A stretch of DNA of 8,957 nt from Alphaproteobacteria bacterium (GTDB lineage: Bacteria; Pseudomonadota; Alphaproteobacteria; Sphingomonadales; Sphingomonadaceae), in assembly GCA_028293055.1 (NCBI GenBank), contig JAQGLD010000586.1, positions 1 through 8,957 of the forward strand. Reading direction: 5' to 3'. Shown here piece after piece: positions 6,711 through 8,957 of the stretch. Position numbers and translations under genes: made by a program. The notes below the pieces were generated by a model, which had not been told where the DNA came from, did no database searches, and worked only from the letters and a program-made list of their open reading frames with translations. How positions within the stretch are numbered: the first letter of the stretch is position 1; each line of letters starts with the position of its first letter.

Positions 6711-7224
6711 GGAAGAAGCGCTTTGGGCGCGGGTGATGGCGACGGTCAGGCCGCTCGACCCGGCCCGCAAGGTGCCGGTGCCGCCACCAGCCGAAGCTAA
6801 AGCGCTGCCGCGAGCCGTTCGCCCGAGGGCCGCAGCGCAGGCGCCCGCTGCACCCGCTAAGCGGCCGGTTCCCGGCACCACGCTCGATGGCACCTGGGAT
6901 CGCCGCCTCGCACGCGGCGAGGTCGCTCCCGACGCTGCGGTCGATCTCCACGGCCTCAATTTGGCCGAGGCTTATGATTTGCTCGATTCGAGCCTTGCGC
7001 GGTCGATCTCCGGGGGCGACCGGTTGCTGCTGCTGGTCACCGGCAAAGCACCCAAGGGCGAGCCTCCGATCGCGCGCGGCCGCATCCGGGCCGCGGTCGG
7101 CGACTGGCTCACCGCTTCGCCTTATGCCGGCAGCATCGCAGCGGTGCGCGGCGCGCATCCGCGCCACGGCGGGGCGGGAGCGCTCTATATCATCCTCCGT
7201 CGCCGGCGGGAGCCGACGCGATAG
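6691..7224 (+). CDS. Smr-domain protein
   Basis: This is a 177-residue cytoplasmic protein with a C-terminal Smr (small MutS-related) domain. Such domains act as nucleases in MutS2 and in stand-alone proteins; the role of this alphaproteobacterial subgroup is not established. Residues 1-20 (SPEEEALWARVMATVRPL) form a conserved-looking helix, then a Pro/Ala/Arg-rich linker to about residue 60, then TLDGTWDRRLARGE. The domain has VDLHGLNLAEAY with D85-L86-H87-G88, LLLVTGKAPKGE, and RHGGAGALYIILRR with H159. The DLHG and HGGxGALY motifs are intact. The ATG lies inside the mltA 3' end (20-bp overlap, different frame), with only a weak GGA upstream, so expression by translational coupling is likely. 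The gene ends at a 111-bp spacer convergent with dapE. Confidence 0.93.
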   Translation: MRKLSPEEEALWARVMATVRPLDPARKVPVPPPAEAKALPRAVRPRAAAQAPAAPAKRPVPGTTLDGTWDRRLARGEVAPDAAVDLHGLNLAEAYDLLDSSLARSISGGDRLLLLVTGKAPKGEPPIARGRIRAAVGDWLTASPYAGSIAAVRGAHPRHGGAGALYIILRRRREPTR

Positions 7225-7249
7225 GGACTGACCATTTCCATTGAATCGC

Positions 7250-7309
7250 TTCCCGGCGAAGGCCGGGATCCAGTTTCCGTGCGGCTGGACCCCGGCCTTC
7301 GCCGGGGAA
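7250..7309. repeat. Nested inverted repeat (REP/BIME-like) between smr and dapE
   Basis: The left arm (7250-7273) and right arm (7285-7309) are inverted copies around an 11-nt loop, differing by one extra C and one A/G substitution. Each arm is itself a hairpin: CCCGGC-GAAG-GCCGGG at 7252-7267, and CCCGGC-CTTC-GCCGGG at 7291-7306. The element can therefore fold as one long stem or as two small ones. I recall this core as a common dispersed repeat in sphingomonads. It lies exactly between the 3' ends of two convergent genes, so it may protect or terminate both transcripts. No T-run is present. I found no second copy in this window. Confidence 0.85.
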
Positions 7310-7335
7310 CTCGCATCAAGCCGGCCAGGCCAGAC

Positions 7336-8466
7336 CTAAGCCAGCGCAGAGGCGAGGATCCTCCCGTAGATGCGGTGCAGCGTCCGGATATCCTCGACCG
7401 AGGCGGCTTCGTCGAGCTTGTGCATGGTCGCATTGAGCAGGCCGAAATCGACCACCGGGCAGAGTGCGATCAGGAAGCGACCGTCCGAGGTGCCGCCCCC
7501 GGTCGACAATTCGGGCTCGACTCCGGTCTCTTCGCGGATCGCGCGGGTGACGAGGTCGTAGAGGCGCCCGGGCGGGGTCAGGAAGGCTTCGCCCGATATC
7601 CTGGCCTCGACCCGCGAGCCCGGCGCCTCGGCTTCGGCCGTGCGCCGCACCAGGGCGACGAGATCCTCGCCGCGCTGGAGATTGTTGAAGCGGATGTTGA
7701 GCTGAGCGCGCGCGGTTCCCGGGATCACGTTGGTTGCGGTGCTGCCCGTCGAGACTGCGGTGATCTCGAGGTTTGAGGGCTGGAATGTGTCGGTGCCGTC
7801 GTCGAGGTGAATCGCCTCGAGCGCCGAGATCAGCCGCGCCAGCTTCGGCACCGGATTGTCGGCGCGATGCGGGTAAGCGACATGGCCCTGAACACCGGGA
7901 ACATCGATCCACATGTTGACCGAGCCGCGCCGGCCGATCTTGACGACATCGCCGAGCCGGTTTTCCGAGGTCGGCTCGCCGATCAGGATCATGTCAGGCC
8001 GGATGCCGCGCTCGGCCATCCATCGCATCAGCGCTGGTGTGCCGTAGGTGGCCGGCCCTTCCTCGTCGCCGGTGATGATCAGGCTGACCGTCCCCTGTAG
8101 CAGGTCGAGGTCGGCGCAGGCGGCGACGAAGGCTGCGATCGCGCTCTTCATGTCGACCGCGCCGCGTCCGTAGAGCAGGCCTCCGCGTATCTCGGGCTTG
8201 AACGGATCCCCGGCCCAGCCCTCGCCCGGCGGGACCACGTCAAGATGGCCGGCGAAGCCGAAATGCACCCCGCTGGTGCCGCGGGTCGCGAACAGATTCT
8301 CGACCGGACCGTCGGGTGCCTCGCCGGCAACGAAGCGATGCACCTCGAAGCCGAGCGGACGCAGCGCCTGCTCGAGCACATCGAACGCGCCGGCCGGATG
8401 CGGCGTGATGCTGGGGCAGGCGATCAGCCGGGCGGCGAGATCGACGGGATCGATTGCGGACGTCAT
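7336..8466 (-). CDS. dapE: Succinyl-diaminopimelate desuccinylase DapE
   Basis: This cytoplasmic M20-family di-zinc hydrolase converts N-succinyl-L,L-diaminopimelate to L,L-diaminopimelate plus succinate, a step toward meso-DAP for peptidoglycan and toward lysine. It has 376 residues, against 375 in E. coli. Metal ligands and catalytic residues are in place: H74 (FGFAGHLDVVPPG), bridging D105 (GRGAVDMKS), E135 as general base and E136 (TGDEEG), E164 (IGEPTS) and H349 (NATMHKLDE). The dimerisation lid domain is seen in the region with HVAYPHRADNP and the segment QLNIRFNN. DapE-typical STGGGTSDGRF is present. The frame is open to 8559, but the extra 31 residues do not resemble the family, which starts close to MTSAIDPVDLAARLIACPS, so I use ATG 8466 with AGG about 4 nt upstream. 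It diverges from the cupin gene with only 49 bp between starts. Confidence 0.97.
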   Translation of the reverse strand: MTSAIDPVDLAARLIACPSITPHPAGAFDVLEQALRPLGFEVHRFVAGEAPDGPVENLFATRGTSGVHFGFAGHLDVVPPGEGWAGDPFKPEIRGGLLYGRGAVDMKSAIAAFVAACADLDLLQGTVSLIITGDEEGPATYGTPALMRWMAERGIRPDMILIGEPTSENRLGDVVKIGRRGSVNMWIDVPGVQGHVAYPHRADNPVPKLARLISALEAIHLDDGTDTFQPSNLEITAVSTGSTATNVIPGTARAQLNIRFNNLQRGEDLVALVRRTAEAEAPGSRVEARISGEAFLTPPGRLYDLVTRAIREETGVEPELSTGGGTSDGRFLIALCPVVDFGLLNATMHKLDEAASVEDIRTLHRIYGRILASALA

Positions 8467-8504
8467 GAGCCTGCGCCTAGCAAGCGGACTGCAGCTTGCA
8501 CAGC

Positions 8505-8512
8505 GGAGAGGA
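8505..8512 (+). promoter_or_regulatory. Strong ribosome binding site of the cupin gene
   Basis: GGAGAGGA sits 3 to 7 nt before ATG 8516, depending on which purines pair. It is the best Shine-Dalgarno match in the window and fixes the cupin start even though the gene runs off the right edge. Confidence 0.7.
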
Positions 8513-8515
8513 ATT

Positions 8516-8957
8516 ATGCCGAAAGTGAATCTCGAGGCTATCGAAAGGACCAATCGCACCGGCTATCCTGCGCCACATTCGGATCCGATGGACAAGCGCT
8601 GGTATCGCCGGATCGCGCCGGCCGCCGGGTTGAAGGATTTCGGGGTGAGCCATGTCGTTCTCGAGGCCGGCGGGCTATCGAGCCAGCGTCACTGGCACGA
8701 AGGCGAGGACGAGATCGTGGTGATGCTCGCCGGCGAGGCCGTGCTGACCGAGGACGAAGGCGAGACGATCATGCGCCCGGGCGACATCGCCGCTTTCCCG
8801 AAGAACGTCCCCAACGGGCACCATCTCGTCAATCGTGGGACGGGGCCATGCGTCTTCGTCGCAGTCGGCCGACCCCCGATGACCGATTGCCATTATCCCG
8901 ACATCGATCTTCTGATGGACGCGGCGAAGAGCAGATTCGTGCACAAGGATGGCAGCG
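8516..8957 (+). CDS. Single-domain cupin protein, 3'-truncated
   Basis: 147 residues are present, with no stop before the window ends. The protein starts MPKVNLEAIERTNRTGYP. The first cupin motif is exact, G(X5)HXH(X4)E(X6)G: a Gly, LSSQR, HWH, EGED, Glu, IVVMLA, Gly. It supplies two His and one Glu as metal ligands. The second motif is recognisable (PGDIAAFPKNVPNGHHLVN) but has about two extra residues between Pro and His and lacks the usual PxG spacing. It is followed by FVAVGRPPMTDCHYPDIDLLMD, a tail common in small proteins annotated only as cupin-domain proteins. The substrate is unknown: such proteins include isomerases, dioxygenases and sugar- or ligand-binding proteins, and nothing here decides among them. 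It diverges from dapE. The GC-rich codon use matches its neighbours. Confidence 0.9.
   Translation, partial: MPKVNLEAIERTNRTGYPAPHSDPMDKRWYRRIAPAAGLKDFGVSHVVLEAGGLSSQRHWHEGEDEIVVMLAGEAVLTEDEGETIMRPGDIAAFPKNVPNGHHLVNRGTGPCVFVAVGRPPMTDCHYPDIDLLMDAAKSRFVHKDGS

Noticed and set aside
5481..6959. Long minus-strand open frame (492 codons) opposite mltA and smr
   Set aside because: It lies antisense to two well-supported genes, is rich in Arg/Gly/Pro with no recognisable motif, and is the kind of open frame expected opposite high-GC coding sequence.
8940..8957. Adapter sequence at the right end
   Set aside because: The last bases continue the cupin reading frame and do not match the reverse complement of the adapter.

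Overview
This window is GC-rich, densely packed bacterial chromosome. It looks like an alphaproteobacterium, most likely of the Sphingomonadales. The grounds are an alphaproteobacterial-style DnaA, a secB-murJ-trpS run, a timA (Tim44-like)-mltA-smr run, and one nested palindrome of the CCCGGC-GAAG-GCCGGG type that I recall as a common dispersed repeat in sphingomonads. The order-level placement is an inference. The first 14 bases match the 3' end of an Illumina adapter, so the left edge is a raw contig end and the sequence there is not genomic.

Layout from left to right. (1) A 5'-truncated dnaA (+), then a small YdcZ/DUF606-type membrane transporter (+) whose reading frame touches the dnaA stop. 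(2) A minus-strand run secB -> murJ -> trpS, read right to left: preprotein chaperone, lipid II flippase, tryptophanyl-tRNA synthetase. murJ and trpS are coupled by an ATGA overlap. (3) A 161-bp divergent spacer, then a plus-strand run timA -> mltA -> smr: membrane-anchored Tim44-like protein, lytic transglycosylase lipoprotein, Smr-domain protein. (4) A 111-bp convergent spacer holding a nested inverted repeat. (5) dapE (-), then a divergent cupin gene (+) cut by the right edge.

The content is core housekeeping. Three genes serve peptidoglycan: DapE makes the diaminopimelate precursor, MurJ flips lipid II, and MltA cleaves glycan strands. SecB feeds the Sec export route, and the Tim44-like protein is membrane-associated. 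DnaA and TrpS cover replication initiation and tRNA charging. I see no CRISPR array, insertion sequence, prophage, toxin-antitoxin pair, RNA gene or defence system, and no convincing evidence of an undescribed system. The points worth a second look are the adapter remnant, the missing canonical start of the YdcZ-like gene, the nested palindrome, and several start-site and regulatory details.
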